Part shown: positions 23,428-32,488 of the stretch, piece by piece
How the letters are laid out: the number at the start of each line of letters is the position of its first letter
Numbering within the stretch: the stretch's first letter is position 1
Origin: Muribaculaceae bacterium
GTDB taxonomy: Bacteria > Bacteroidota > Bacteroidia > Bacteroidales > Muribaculaceae
Length of the DNA: 49,171 nucleotides
Direction of reading: 5' to 3'
Assembly (NCBI GenBank): GCA_017545095.1
Contig: JAFYCU010000154.1
Location: 1-49,171, forward strand
Made by a program: the position numbers and the translations under genes
Notes under the pieces: model-generated
What the model was told of the DNA's origin: nothing
Seen by the model: the letters and a program-made list of their open reading frames with translations, nothing else
Database searches by the model: none

Positions 23428-24408
23428 TTAATCCGGCACCTTGAAGCCCCAGATTTGGTAGTTGCCTTTGTTGTTGCCTCGGTCCGAAACGAAATAGATA
23501 AAGTTGTCCTGCGTCCAGTAAGGCTGCCCGTCGTAGCACTTGTTGGATGTGAGCTGAATCAAGCCTTCGCCATCAGCGTTGATGATGTAAAGGTCAGCAT
23601 CTTTTTTGTCTTTCTTGGTCGACTGGAAGATGATTCGCTTGCCATCGGGACTCCAGCAAGGAGCGAACGCATACCCTTTCTTGGCATCGGTAATCTGCAT
23701 CTGGTTGCCGCCATCGATGTTCATCGTCCAAATGCTGCAACTCTTGGCATCGTTGGAGTACTTGGTGTAAACAATCGTCTTGTTATCAGGAGCGAAGCGA
23801 GGCTGGTAGCCTTTGGTGAGCAGGATGTTCTCGTTAGTCTGCAAGTTCTTGAGCCAGATTTCACTGTTCTCAACCACGATGATGTCGCTGCCCAGACCAA
23901 ACATAGATTTAAGCGACACTTTCTTGTAGAACGAATAACTCTGTCGGTCATACACCAGATACTTACCGTCGCTTGAATAACAGGGATTGTTCTCAAATGC
24001 ATCGGCACTCTCGGTCATGGGCGAGAACGTCTTTCCCTTGGTTGCGTCCATCGAATAAATATCGCTTGTTGAGGCACCCTCCATCTGGCATCGGAAAGCG
24101 ATACGGTTTAGCTCCGCGCAGAAGCATGGGTCATAGTTTTGGTTGCTGCCGCTCGTCTTTTGGATAGTAGCAGCCGCAAACACGTTGTCCTTCTTGTAGA
24201 TGTTGTAGTACTTCTTGCGCTCTCGTGCCGCGTAGTAGAGGTTCGTGCCGTAGTCGCCACCATACGGTGTGATGCAAGGCTCCTCGTTGTCGGTCACTTT
24301 GGTGAGCGAAATCAAGTTCTCGTCACCCGTTGTCATCGCGAACTTCACAGAGTTGCAGCTGGTCAGGACAAATCCCGCCACTGCAATCATAAACGATAGA
24401 TATTTCAT
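23428..24408 (-). CDS. TolB-like beta-propeller lipoprotein
   Basis: The protein has 326 residues. MKYLSFMIAVAGFVLTSC is a lipoprotein signal (lipobox LTSC). PD40-type propeller repeats follow: CYSSDGKYLVYDR, RFAPDNKTIVYTKYS, CWSPDGKRIIFQST and YWTQDNFIYFVSDRG. The middle includes IWTMNIDGGNQMQITD, typical of TolB-like repeats. Such proteins are usually periplasmic or outer-membrane scaffolds; this one lacks a peptidase domain or OmpA end, so it is likely a binding protein. No Tol-Pal genes are nearby. Confidence 0.88.
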   Translation of the reverse strand: MKYLSFMIAVAGFVLTSCNSVKFAMTTGDENLISLTKVTDNEEPCITPYGGDYGTNLYYAARERKKYYNIYKKDNVFAAATIQKTSGSNQNYDPCFCAELNRIAFRCQMEGASTSDIYSMDATKGKTFSPMTESADAFENNPCYSSDGKYLVYDRQSYSFYKKVSLKSMFGLGSDIIVVENSEIWLKNLQTNENILLTKGYQPRFAPDNKTIVYTKYSNDAKSCSIWTMNIDGGNQMQITDAKKGYAFAPCWSPDGKRIIFQSTKKDKKDADLYIINADGEGLIQLTSNKCYDGQPYWTQDNFIYFVSDRGNNKGNYQIWGFKVPD

Positions 24409-24508
24409 TGATACTTTATTATATTTGTTTGACCTAAAACATTTGATTCTTTTCTTCTTAAATATCTGTATTCATCTATTTTGAATTAAGATGAAAAGTA
24501 TACGGACA

Positions 24509-24886
24509 TCATATCTTGATAAATTCCACTATACCAGTTTCTGTATGGAGTAAGAATCGTTTGTTTGTGATTTCCGTCATGTAATATTCGAAAGTATTAC
24601 CGCCGTTGTCAAATCGCATCGCGATTTTCCAAATGCCATCCTCGCTTTTGCTTAGTTGGTAAGTGCCGCTAATCGTCATATTCTCTTGATAGGCGATTGT
24701 GAAATGTGTTCCATCAAAAGATATTGTTTGTGAATTCATTTCACCGAATTGCCAAGTGCCTATTAGCATCTTAGCCACATTTTCATTATTTGGTTCGTCA
24801 TCGCCACAGCTGGTGAATGTGGGAGTTACAATGATTGCAACAATTAAGATTTGCAACACTGAAAACCATCTCTTAATTTTAATCAT
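24509..24886 (-). CDS. Small lipocalin-like lipoprotein
   Basis: The protein has 125 residues. The lipobox is TFTSC followed by GDDEPN, the usual acidic start of exported Bacteroidota lipoproteins. The body begins MLIGTWQFGEM, a common start of lipocalin-like beta-barrel domains, then short beta strands. It shares the CGDDEP start and LIGTW motif with the gene at 25119-25508, so the two are distant paralogues. Function unknown. Confidence 0.75.
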   Translation of the reverse strand: MIKIKRWFSVLQILIVAIIVTPTFTSCGDDEPNNENVAKMLIGTWQFGEMNSQTISFDGTHFTIAYQENMTISGTYQLSKSEDGIWKIAMRFDNGGNTFEYYMTEITNKRFLLHTETGIVEFIKI

Positions 24887-25012
24887 GTTTAAAAAATTTG
24901 TTAATCATTCCAATTCTCAGAAGTAGTAAAGTTTTAACTCTGTGCAAATTGTGCGCTTGTTAGCTCTCGACTCTTTCAGCTATAGTTTTACTCCACACTG
25001 TTACACAATTCT

Positions 25013-25096
25013 TCAATATGCACGCTCTGGTGATTCGTTCAGTTCAAGTCCACCGGCTTTTTTGCGGTATTCGACCACCAACGAGCGCTGCCACTC
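25013..25096 (-). pseudogene. Short gene remnant (27 codons) in spacer
   Basis: The minus strand reads EWQRSLVVEYRKKAGGLELN and ends in a stop; a TAA lies immediately upstream of the first codon. The peptide has the composition of a protein end rather than random spacer. I cannot name the parent family. Confidence 0.35.
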
Positions 25097-25118
25097 TTAA
25101 GCAAACAAAATGCCGTTA

Positions 25119-25508
25119 CTAATCATTAAGTAAATAGGAATTGTAATCAGTGCTTGTTTTTGAGAATGTTTCACCATCGTATCGAATCTGCCCGTAAGGT
25201 GTGCCATCATCGACCCAAACAGCTATTTCATCATCCCATATTCTGATTTCATTCTTGCTGATGATTTCCCAACTTATTCCGTCATGCCAGCTTCTACCAC
25301 CCCAACCTTTATATTCACCTTTGTGGTTGGGTGCAAACTCCAATGTCATCGTAATGTTTTCACGATGGGCAGTCCATGTGCCGATGAGCAAGGACGCAGT
25401 AAGCTTTCCTTTGGGTTCATCATCGCCGCAGGCAGTGAGTGCGGCAGTCATCAAGACTGCCACTGCAATCATCATTGCCACAGCCATCCATTTCAGTTTT
25501 TGTTTCAT
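25119..25508 (-). CDS. Small lipocalin-like lipoprotein
   Basis: The protein has 129 residues. The signal (MMIAVAVLMTAALTAC) ends in a lipobox, and GDDEPKG follows. SLLIGTWTAHREN parallels the MLIGTWQF start of the gene at 24509-24886. The rest is beta-rich with many aromatic residues. A cell-surface position is plausible from the acidic residues after the lipid-bearing Cys. No function is assigned. Confidence 0.75.
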   Translation of the reverse strand: MKQKLKWMAVAMMIAVAVLMTAALTACGDDEPKGKLTASLLIGTWTAHRENITMTLEFAPNHKGEYKGWGGRSWHDGISWEIISKNEIRIWDDEIAVWVDDGTPYGQIRYDGETFSKTSTDYNSYLLND

Positions 25509-25588
25509 AATGAGTTCAATTTATTAGGTTTATAGTTAGTTTCTTTAAGCAACCATCAAGATACCAAATTGATTAGTCTGACACAAAA

Positions 25589-26836
25589 TCAGATTTTCAC
25601 TTTGAACGATTGACCTGCAACCCTGACGACATAGATGCCTTCCGGGAGCAGTGGTATATAGCGGCTGTCGCCATGATACCGCACGCGGCCATTAATGTCA
25701 GTCACGTCGACACTCACTTGGCCAGCATAGTCCACCACGATGGTGCCGTCCTTGATCGCAACGCGCGGCACATCCGCCTTTAGGTCATCAACCGCCTGCT
25801 TTATAGAACCTCGGAAGATGGGACGGATTGTGGCAGACGTTATGGCTGTGTTGTAGGTGGAGTAGGCATCCACTGAACTCGGATCTCCCACCAGCATGTA
25901 GGCAAAACCACTCTCATAACTCGAAGCACTGCTTGTCCAATAAAAAAGATTTTGCTCCTGAGCCAATGGGTAACCCGAAAACTGGCATCCTGCGGCAGGC
26001 AGGAATATGGAATTGCCGTTTGAACCGATGACCTTGTAGCCACTCACGCCATTTTTCGTGGTCCACGACCATGAGCACTTGTCAAGCAGTTCCTGCATCT
26101 CACTCCTTGTTGGGGTTGCCCAGTCGCTGCCCCATGCCGATGCCACAACATCGACCGACGACCACATGACATATTGCCCATAGGCAGTCTCGGAACTAGC
26201 GCCATAGTTGACCGTTGCCCACAGCTTCTTGGAAGGCAAACCGAGGTCAACACCTTCATGGCCGTTCAAGTCGGGGGGCAACTCAACGATATGCTGGAAA
26301 CGTTTCCAACCGGCTGCATTTTGATAGGCACTTTTGGTGCCTCTGGGAACGTAGAGCGTGCCATTCGTTGCGATGTCATCTATCACGAGCAAGAAAGTGC
26401 TGTTATGTGCTGGCGGAATCACTGCAAGACAAGTGATTTTGCGAAGGTCCATGTTGGCCAACAGCCCCATATCTGCAATCTCGGTCACCGTGGACGGCAG
26501 CGTCAGCTCGGTGGCATCGGCATTGTTGCCGAAAGCCATGTCGCCGATTCGCGTCAGTTTATAGACGTAGGCACACATTTCGGAGCCTACTCGCTCATTT
26601 ACTGTGAATGTGGCGGGTGGGGCAATCGGCCCATTGTAAAGCAAGGCAAATCGGCTTAAGCCTCCCTCCTTGCTGGTGGCCTCCACATCGTAGTAGAAGG
26701 TTTTAACGCCTCCTATGTTCTCGGTCTTGGTCAACCTCAGTCGGTTGAAATAATAGTTGCCATATTGCACGTCATAGGCCCACAAACTTGCCGTGGACAG
26801 CACCATGAGCGCAATGGTGGATAGAAGAATTTTCAT
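25589..26836 (-). CDS. Secreted protein with LRR-like part, Fib_succ_major-type domain and sorting-like end
   Basis: The protein has 415 residues from the ATG at 26836. Signal: KILLSTIALMVLSTASLWA. Residues ~85-180 contain LRR_5-like strands (LTRIGDMAFGNNADATELTL). Residues ~195-345 match the domain starting VDLGLPSKKLWATVNYGA, often found in Bacteroidales surface proteins (Fibrobacter succinogenes major paralogous domain), with WATPTRSEMQEL and YWTSSAS. The C-terminus (VDYAGQVSVDVTDINGRVRY) looks like a type IX sorting-like domain. Likely a surface binding protein; ligand unknown. Confidence 0.85.
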   Translation of the reverse strand: MKILLSTIALMVLSTASLWAYDVQYGNYYFNRLRLTKTENIGGVKTFYYDVEATSKEGGLSRFALLYNGPIAPPATFTVNERVGSEMCAYVYKLTRIGDMAFGNNADATELTLPSTVTEIADMGLLANMDLRKITCLAVIPPAHNSTFLLVIDDIATNGTLYVPRGTKSAYQNAAGWKRFQHIVELPPDLNGHEGVDLGLPSKKLWATVNYGASSETAYGQYVMWSSVDVVASAWGSDWATPTRSEMQELLDKCSWSWTTKNGVSGYKVIGSNGNSIFLPAAGCQFSGYPLAQEQNLFYWTSSASSYESGFAYMLVGDPSSVDAYSTYNTAITSATIRPIFRGSIKQAVDDLKADVPRVAIKDGTIVVDYAGQVSVDVTDINGRVRYHGDSRYIPLLPEGIYVVRVAGQSFKVKI

Positions 26837-26948
26837 AAAATGCAAAAATTTAGTTAATACTAATCGTTCAACACATATATATGTCTCGCTTCAAAAGGTA
26901 ACCCCTGATGACACCACTTTTTTAAAGTTAGATTGATTTGGTTTAAAG

Positions 26949-28418
26949 TTATTGGGATTCCTTGCCAAGCATGATATTAATGATAGTGTTCAAGTCATCA
27001 ATGTCAACAACGCCGTTGCCATCGAGGTCGCCTCGCACTTCAGGCACTGGATTAATTTCAATAATGTTTTCAAACTCTTTCCACCCAGTTGCTGTCCAAT
27101 ATGATTGGTCATACCCAGTAGGAACATAAACAAAACAATTCTTTCGATCTATGCCATTAAATGTACCCGAATCATCATCTGTCTGCTCAAAAGCAGTGGG
27201 TGGACGTTTTGCTAAACAAGTGATTTTAGAGATTTGATTGCCACGTAATATCCCATGGCCTAAACTTCGAACAGAAGCCGGAATAGTAATTTCTTTAAGG
27301 TTGCATCTGCTGAATACGCTGTCGCCAATGGCCGTCACAGAATTACCTACGATAATTTCAGTTATTCCGCTGCAACCCGCAAAGGTCATGTCATCAATGG
27401 TGGTCACCGAGTTGGGGATGGTGAGCGAGCCCGTGAAGCCGCTGCAATTACGGAAGGCACCGCCAACAATTTCGGTCACGGAATTAGGGATGGTCAGCAC
27501 CCCCGTGAAGCCACTACAGCAGTAAAAAGCCATTTCACCTATAAAAGTTACAGAGTTGGGGATGGTCAATGACCCCGTGAAGCCGCTGCAACCCCAGAAG
27601 GTACCGCCATCAATTTCAGTCACGGAGTTAGGTATGGTCAGCGACCCCGTGAAACCGCTGCAACCTTTAAAGGCCAAGATGTCGATGGTTGTCACGGAGT
27701 TGGGAATGGTGAGCGAGCCAGTGAAGCCGCTGCAGCCAGAGAAGGCAGAACTGCCGATGGCGGTCACGGAGTTGCCGATGGTGAGCGAGCCAGTGAAGCC
27801 GCTGCAGCCAGAGAAGGCGGCACTGCCTATTTCGGTCACGGAGTTGCCGATAGTGAGCGAGCCGGTGAAGCCGCTGCAACCCAAGAAGGCATAGTAGCCG
27901 ATGGTTGTCACGGAGTTGGGTATGGTGAGCGAGCCAGTGAAGCCGCTACAACAATAAAAGCCAGAGCTGCCGATGATGGTCACGGAGTTGGGAATGGTGA
28001 GCGAGCCGGTGAAGCCGCTGCAACAAGAGAAGGCCTCGCTGCCGATGGCGGTCACGGAGTTGGGGATGGTCAGTGTGCCGGTGAAGCCGCTGCAATTATA
28101 GAAAGCGCGGTAGCCGATTGAAGTCACGGAGTACGTGATGGCGCCATGCTTCACTGATGCTGGAATACTTAGGGAACCAGATGCATTTGAATAACTTGGT
28201 GTATTATATTCAACAGAATGCTGATATGTGACTGTGACCGACTTGCCATCGGGATTGATGTTGTAAGCAATACCACCCTCCATAAAGTCGTAGCCTGTTG
28301 CATATTGAGCTTGTAATCCCAAGAGCAACAAGAGCATCAGCTGCTTATAAGCTGTTGATTTCAAAAGAATCCATACTGTCGCAAATGGATTCTCATTGTC
28401 GTTTGACTTTTTGTTCAT
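26949..28418 (-). CDS. BspA-like leucine-rich repeat protein with dockerin-like end
   Basis: The protein has 489 residues with a hydrophobic signal around residues 28-41. Residues 109-371 are eleven LRR_5 units, ten of 24 residues and the last of 23, with consensus CSGFTGSLTIPNSVTxIG. BspA-type repeats in oral and gut Bacteroidales bind host or bacterial surfaces. A short region (YVPTGYDQSYWTATGWKEF) links to a C-terminal Ca-binding motif GDLDGNGVVDIDDLN, one dockerin-like half. The repeats are very alike at DNA level, so recombination may change their number. No Bacteroidota consensus promoter lies directly upstream. Confidence 0.9.
   Translation of the reverse strand: MNKKSNDNENPFATVWILLKSTAYKQLMLLLLLGLQAQYATGYDFMEGGIAYNINPDGKSVTVTYQHSVEYNTPSYSNASGSLSIPASVKHGAITYSVTSIGYRAFYNCSGFTGTLTIPNSVTAIGSEAFSCCSGFTGSLTIPNSVTIIGSSGFYCCSGFTGSLTIPNSVTTIGYYAFLGCSGFTGSLTIGNSVTEIGSAAFSGCSGFTGSLTIGNSVTAIGSSAFSGCSGFTGSLTIPNSVTTIDILAFKGCSGFTGSLTIPNSVTEIDGGTFWGCSGFTGSLTIPNSVTFIGEMAFYCCSGFTGVLTIPNSVTEIVGGAFRNCSGFTGSLTIPNSVTTIDDMTFAGCSGITEIIVGNSVTAIGDSVFSRCNLKEITIPASVRSLGHGILRGNQISKITCLAKRPPTAFEQTDDDSGTFNGIDRKNCFVYVPTGYDQSYWTATGWKEFENIIEINPVPEVRGDLDGNGVVDIDDLNTIINIMLGKESQ
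27306..28094. repeat. 72-bp coding tandem repeats (LRR array)
   Basis: Ten units of 72 bp and one of 69 bp, encoding the LRR units of the BspA-like protein. Blocks such as GTGAAGCCGCTGCA recur in nearly every unit. Confidence 0.95.
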
Positions 28419-29237
28419 GATTTCTATCAGTTTAAAATTAATACTCGGTTAATACTATATATGGGTTCATTCAAAAGGTAACCCATAAAAAATGACTCCA
28501 CTTCCAAAAAGTCAAACCACATTCAAAACACAAATGGTGTGGAAGCTTATTTTTGTCTTATCCTGCGCTCAGGTCTTCGCTACCATTCCACAGATAACAC
28601 AATAGCCCCACACCTATTTTGCTATCGAGACGCTTCGTCACGGAGCAGCCGTAGCAATCGGTGCAGGTGCTATTGCCATCTTCTCTGTGGATGTCAAAGT
28701 TGCGAAGTTTGAGCGCAGAAGATAGATGTCAATAACACCAATGTCAACAATGTCATCGGGAGCCGGCGGGTGCCGGTGGTTCCCGAATCGCTGCAAAGGT
28801 AGCGGTTTTTTGTGAACCGACAAAGTTTTCGCGCGATTTTTTTGAATCTTGATTATCAGCATTTATGATTTTCTGCTCAACGACGACAGCCTGACGAGTG
28901 TGTAAACGCCAGCCACGGTGCTGGCGGCGCAGGGTTTGAGTTTTGACTTGCGAGCATCGAAGCAAGCGCACGATGTTTATATCCAACCATACCTCTACTT
29001 TTCGACAAAGATATGGTTAGGTATAACATTGCAAAGCTAACCATATCTCTACTTTTCGACATAGATATGGTTGGCTTTGTGGGTTTGGCTATGTGCGATG
29101 ATTTGGAAAAAGGGCAAATGGGGTGAGTGCATCGTGGTGCGGGGAATTTTGCTTTTTTGGCTTTTGAATGATGTGGGGTTCGGCAAAAAAAGCGTAATTT
29201 TGCTGATTCAAATCTTACAACGAATTTGGTACACAGT
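28419..29237. other. 819-bp divergent spacer with palindromes
   Basis: Separates the minus-strand accessory block from the plus-strand block. It contains two palindromic elements (28985-29018 and 29039-29072). A -7-like TAATTTTG at 29195-29202 probably serves the ABC gene, without a clear -33. Short frames in 28560-28990 lack gene features. Confidence 0.6.
28985..29072. repeat. Two direct copies of a 34-bp palindromic element
   Basis: Copies at 28985-29018 and 29039-29072 differ at two positions. Each has 10-bp arms (AACCATATCT / AGATATGGTT) around a conserved 14-nt loop containing ACTTTTCGACA. In the second copy the arms extend to 17 bp (29032-29048 with 29063-29079) with a single T/G position, which would pair as G-U in RNA. 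Confidence 0.85.
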
Positions 29238-29882
29238 ATGCAAACCATAGAACTTCATGATGCGTTGCCGCAGGTGTTTGCGGGTCGCGAGCGTGTGCCG
29301 AGTCAGGTGTGGCAGTGCGACTTGCGCATGGAGCGTGGCAAACGCTATCTGATTGTGGCCGAGAGTGGTACGGGCAAGTCATCGATGTGTAGCTACATCT
29401 ACGGTTACCGCCGCGACTATAGCGGCACCATCGCTTTCGATGGCACCGATGTGCGTTCGCTCTCGGTGGCCGCGTGGTGCCGCGTGCGCCGCACGGCCAT
29501 CGCCTATCTGCCTCAGGAGATGCGCCTGTTTGGCGAACTGACTGCGCTCGAGAACATTTTGCTCAAGAACCGCCTTACCGACTTTAAGCGCGAAGAGGAT
29601 ATTGTGGAGATGTTCAGCCTGCTGGGCATTGCCGACAAGGTGAACACCCCGGCTGCGCGGCTGTCGATAGGCCAGCAGCAGCGTGTGGCCATCATTCGCA
29701 CGCTGTGCCAACAGGCCGATTTTTTCCTGCTCGACGAGCCGGTGAGCCACCTCGACCAGACCAACAACGCCATCGTGGCCAAGCTGATTGCCGATGAAGC
29801 CACCCGTCAGGGTGCAGCCATCATCACCACCTCGGTGGGCAACCACCTGGCCATGGACTACGATGAAACACTGCATTTGTGA
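29238..29882 (+). CDS. ABC transporter ATP-binding protein
   Basis: The protein has 214 residues from the ATG at 29238; a TTG lies 12 bp upstream. Walker A AESGTGKSS, Q-loop YLPQEMRLF, signature LSIGQQQR, and Walker B FFLLDEP are complete. The length and motif spacing fit the MacB/LolD-type exporter ATPases. It pairs with the permease at 29985-31181 (102-bp gap). Energises export or lipoprotein/drug transport; substrate unknown. Confidence 0.92.
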   Translation: MQTIELHDALPQVFAGRERVPSQVWQCDLRMERGKRYLIVAESGTGKSSMCSYIYGYRRDYSGTIAFDGTDVRSLSVAAWCRVRRTAIAYLPQEMRLFGELTALENILLKNRLTDFKREEDIVEMFSLLGIADKVNTPAARLSIGQQQRVAIIRTLCQQADFFLLDEPVSHLDQTNNAIVAKLIADEATRQGAAIITTSVGNHLAMDYDETLHL

Positions 29883-29984
29883 GGCGTTTTCAACTCTTAC
29901 GAGACGATGTCTCGCAATACTCCTACAAGCCTGCGGTGCATTTACTTATCACTTATTACTTAGTTACTTAACCCTTGTTTACCC

Positions 29985-31181
29985 ATGCATTCATTGCTTT
30001 GGAAATTATTACGTAAGAATATCAGCCCGCTGCAGTTGGTGGGGTTTGGTTTGGCCAATCTGGTGGGCTTGACCATTGTGATCCTTGCTGTGCAGTTCTA
30101 CCGCGATGTGCAGCCGGTGCTGAACGACGAGGAGTCGTTTATCCGCAAAGACTTCTTGGTGATTACCCGTTCGGTGACGGGTGTGGGTGCGATGCTGGGC
30201 GGCACGAGCGAGTTCAGCGAGTCCGACATCGCCGACCTGGAGTCGCAGCCGTGGTGCCGGCGGGTGGGTCGTTTCATCAGCAGCGAGTTTTCTATCTTTG
30301 CCACCGTGGGGCTGGGCGACAGCGGCCGGGCTATGCACAGCCAGTTTTTCTTTGAAGCCATCCCCACCTACTTTATCGATGTGACCGATGCCGACTGGGA
30401 ATTCTCGCCCTCGCATCCCGAGGTTCCGGTGATTGTGTCGCGCGACTATTTGTCGCTCTACAACTTCGGATTCGCTGCCTCGCAGGGGTTGCCGCGCATC
30501 AGCGAGGGGCAGGTGGGCATGATTCCGCTCTCGTTCACCTTTACCGGCCATGGCCGCAGCGAGGTGCTTCCGGGGCGCATCGTGGGATTCTCGAGTCGGC
30601 TGAACACCGTGCTGGTGCCCGAGGAGTTTATGCGCTGGGCCAACGACCGCTATGGCAACGGCGGCCAGCAGCAGCCGCTGCGCCTCATCGTGGAGGTGAA
30701 CAGTCCGGGCGATGTGAAAATCGACGAGTATATGGCCGCACACCACTATGATGTGGCCGGCGACAAGGCGCAGACCGGCAAAGCCAGCTATTTCCTCACC
30801 GTGGTCACCTCGATTGTGGTGGCGGTTGGGGTGGTGATCAGTCTGCTGTCGTTTTTCGTGCTGATGCTGTCGATCTACTTGTTGTTGCAGAAAAACACGC
30901 AGCGGCTGCGCGACCTGTTGCTGCTGGGCTACAGTCCGGCGCAGGTGTCGCGTCCCTACCAGCTGATGGTGCTGGGCGTGAACGCTGCTGTGCTGTTGCT
31001 GTCGGTGGTGGCGTTGCTGGTGGCACGGGCCATGTATCGGCCCATGCTCGACGCGTTGCAGCTGCCGCCTGCCACGCTGTGGACGGCATTGGCCGTGGGA
31101 ACAGCCATCATGGTGCTGATCACAGCAGGCAACATCTGGGCCATCCGCCGCAAGGTGGCCGCATTGTGGAACGGACAATAA
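29985..31181 (+). CDS. ABC transporter permease (MacB/FtsX-like)
   Basis: The protein has 398 residues. One N-terminal membrane helix (FGLANLVGLTIVILAVQFY), a large ~220-residue periplasmic domain, and three C-terminal helices (starting VVTSIVVAVGVVISLLSFFV) give the 1+3 topology of FtsX/MacB-type permeases. KNTQRLRDLLLLGYSPAQV is the cytoplasmic loop that contacts the ATPase. With the upstream ATPase it forms a likely complete exporter. No outer-membrane or adaptor gene is adjacent. Confidence 0.88.
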   Translation: MHSLLWKLLRKNISPLQLVGFGLANLVGLTIVILAVQFYRDVQPVLNDEESFIRKDFLVITRSVTGVGAMLGGTSEFSESDIADLESQPWCRRVGRFISSEFSIFATVGLGDSGRAMHSQFFFEAIPTYFIDVTDADWEFSPSHPEVPVIVSRDYLSLYNFGFAASQGLPRISEGQVGMIPLSFTFTGHGRSEVLPGRIVGFSSRLNTVLVPEEFMRWANDRYGNGGQQQPLRLIVEVNSPGDVKIDEYMAAHHYDVAGDKAQTGKASYFLTVVTSIVVAVGVVISLLSFFVLMLSIYLLLQKNTQRLRDLLLLGYSPAQVSRPYQLMVLGVNAAVLLLSVVALLVARAMYRPMLDALQLPPATLWTALAVGTAIMVLITAGNIWAIRRKVAALWNGQ

Positions 31182-31190
31182 CGCAACCAT

Positions 31191-31661
31191 ATGGATAATC
31201 CAATGAGAATCGCTGTCATCAACGGCCCGAATCTGAATCTGGTGGGCGTGCGCGAGCCGGAAATTTACGGCCATCGTTCGCTCGACGACTACCTGCGCGA
31301 GCTGGCACACTCGTTGCTGCCCAAGGTGGAGCTGACCGCTTTTCAAAGCAACCACGAGGGGGCACTCATCGACGAGCTCCAGCGCGTGGGGTTCACCATC
31401 GATGGCATTGTGCTCAATGCTGGCGGATATACCCACACCTCGGTGGCCATTGCCGATGCCATCCGTGCCATCACCGCGCCGGTGGTGGAGGTGCATATCA
31501 GCGATGTGGACCGCCGCGAGCCGTTCCGCCGCGTGTCGATGCTGCGCGAGGCCTGCGTGGCCACCATAAGCGGACAAGGGCTCGACGGCTATCGTCAAGC
31601 CGTGCAACTCATCGTTGAACGTTACGGAACGGGCACTCGCACCCCTACTACCACACCATGA
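31191..31661 (+). CDS. aroQ: Type II 3-dehydroquinate dehydratase
   Basis: The protein has 156 residues (ATG 31191; a second ATG at 31203 would give MRIAVINGPN). It catalyses dehydration of 3-dehydroquinate to 3-dehydroshikimate, third step of the shikimate pathway, as a cytoplasmic dodecamer. Motifs are NGPNLNLVGVREPEIYG with the catalytic Tyr, FQSNHEGALIDEL, NAGGYTHTSVAI and VEVHISDVDRREPFRR with the catalytic His. The stop overlaps the next start (ATGA). Confidence 0.95.
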   Translation: MDNPMRIAVINGPNLNLVGVREPEIYGHRSLDDYLRELAHSLLPKVELTAFQSNHEGALIDELQRVGFTIDGIVLNAGGYTHTSVAIADAIRAITAPVVEVHISDVDRREPFRRVSMLREACVATISGQGLDGYRQAVQLIVERYGTGTRTPTTTP

Positions 31662-32308
31662 CCTACGACCTGGAACAATACATCCTCGCGCACATCGATG
31701 CCGAGCCACCCCACTTGCAGCAGCTCTACCGCGACACCCACCTGCAACTGGTCTATCCGCACATGTGTTCGGGCCACCTGCAAGGGCGGTTGCTGAAGAT
31801 GCTGGTGCGCATGGTGCGTCCCCGGCGCGTGCTGGAGCTGGGCACCTATAGCGGCTACAGCGCGCTGTGCCTGGCCGAGGGGCTGCCCGACGACGACTGC
31901 CGCGTGCACACCATCGAGGTGAACGACGAGATGGAGCAGTTCATTCGCCGCCACTTGGATGCCTCGCCCGTGGGGCACCGCGTGGTGCTGCACATTGGCG
32001 ATGCTGCCGACGTGCTGCCCACCATAGGCGGCACCTTCGACTTGGCCTATGTCGATGCCAACAAACGCGACTATGTGGCCAACTACGAGCAAGTGCTGCC
32101 GCGCATCAGCCCCGGAGGATTCATCCTTGTCGACAACACCCTCTGGGGCGGCAAAGTGACGGATGGCGATGCCAATCACGACACCCTCACCCAGAGCATC
32201 CGCGCCTTCAACGACCACGTGGCCCGCGACCCCCGCGTGGAAAAAGTCATCCTCCCCCTGCGCGACGGCCTCACCCTCATCCACGTTGTTGATGGAGAGG
32301 ACCATTAA
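31658..32308 (+). CDS. Class I SAM-dependent O-methyltransferase
   Basis: The protein has 216 residues. It belongs to the CCoAOMT-like methyltransferase_3 family: SAM-binding LELGTYSGYSALCLAEGL, acidic IEVNDE, FDLAYVDANKRDY (metal/SAM region) and ILVDNTLWGGKV. The family methylates hydroxyls on catechol-like or other small acceptors; the bacterial substrate is usually unknown. Translation is coupled to aroQ by the ATGA overlap, an arrangement common in Bacteroidales. Confidence 0.92.
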   Translation: MTYDLEQYILAHIDAEPPHLQQLYRDTHLQLVYPHMCSGHLQGRLLKMLVRMVRPRRVLELGTYSGYSALCLAEGLPDDDCRVHTIEVNDEMEQFIRRHLDASPVGHRVVLHIGDAADVLPTIGGTFDLAYVDANKRDYVANYEQVLPRISPGGFILVDNTLWGGKVTDGDANHDTLTQSIRAFNDHVARDPRVEKVILPLRDGLTLIHVVDGEDH

Positions 32309-32350
32309 AACGCGAATGCCTGTGGCCTTTGCCTAAAACGCTTTAAAACA

Positions 32351-32382
32351 TTTGGTGGGTTGAGGAATTATCACTACCTTTG
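32351..32382 (+). promoter_or_regulatory. Promoter of the polyprenyl synthase-rnhB-mfd operon
   Basis: TTTG (32351-32354), 20 bp, TACCTTTG (32375-32382): a perfect consensus. The leader to the ATG at 32489 is about 100 nt. Confidence 0.85.
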
Positions 32383-32488
32383 CACCGCTTTTTGCGTGAG
32401 AACGATGTGGGATGGATGAAGTGGAGTGGCATTCATGCCAAGAGTCCACAACCTGGCATCTGGCATCTAACATCTCAACGCCTTGACC

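Noticed and set aside
28638..28862. 74-codon minus frame containing DDIVDIGVIDI, reminiscent of the dockerin-like motif
   Set aside because: Too short and without the full calcium motif; may be chance or a remnant, not supportable.
30009..31709. 566-codon minus-strand frame over the ABC permease and aroQ
   Set aside because: H/Q/R-rich antisense of well-recognised genes.
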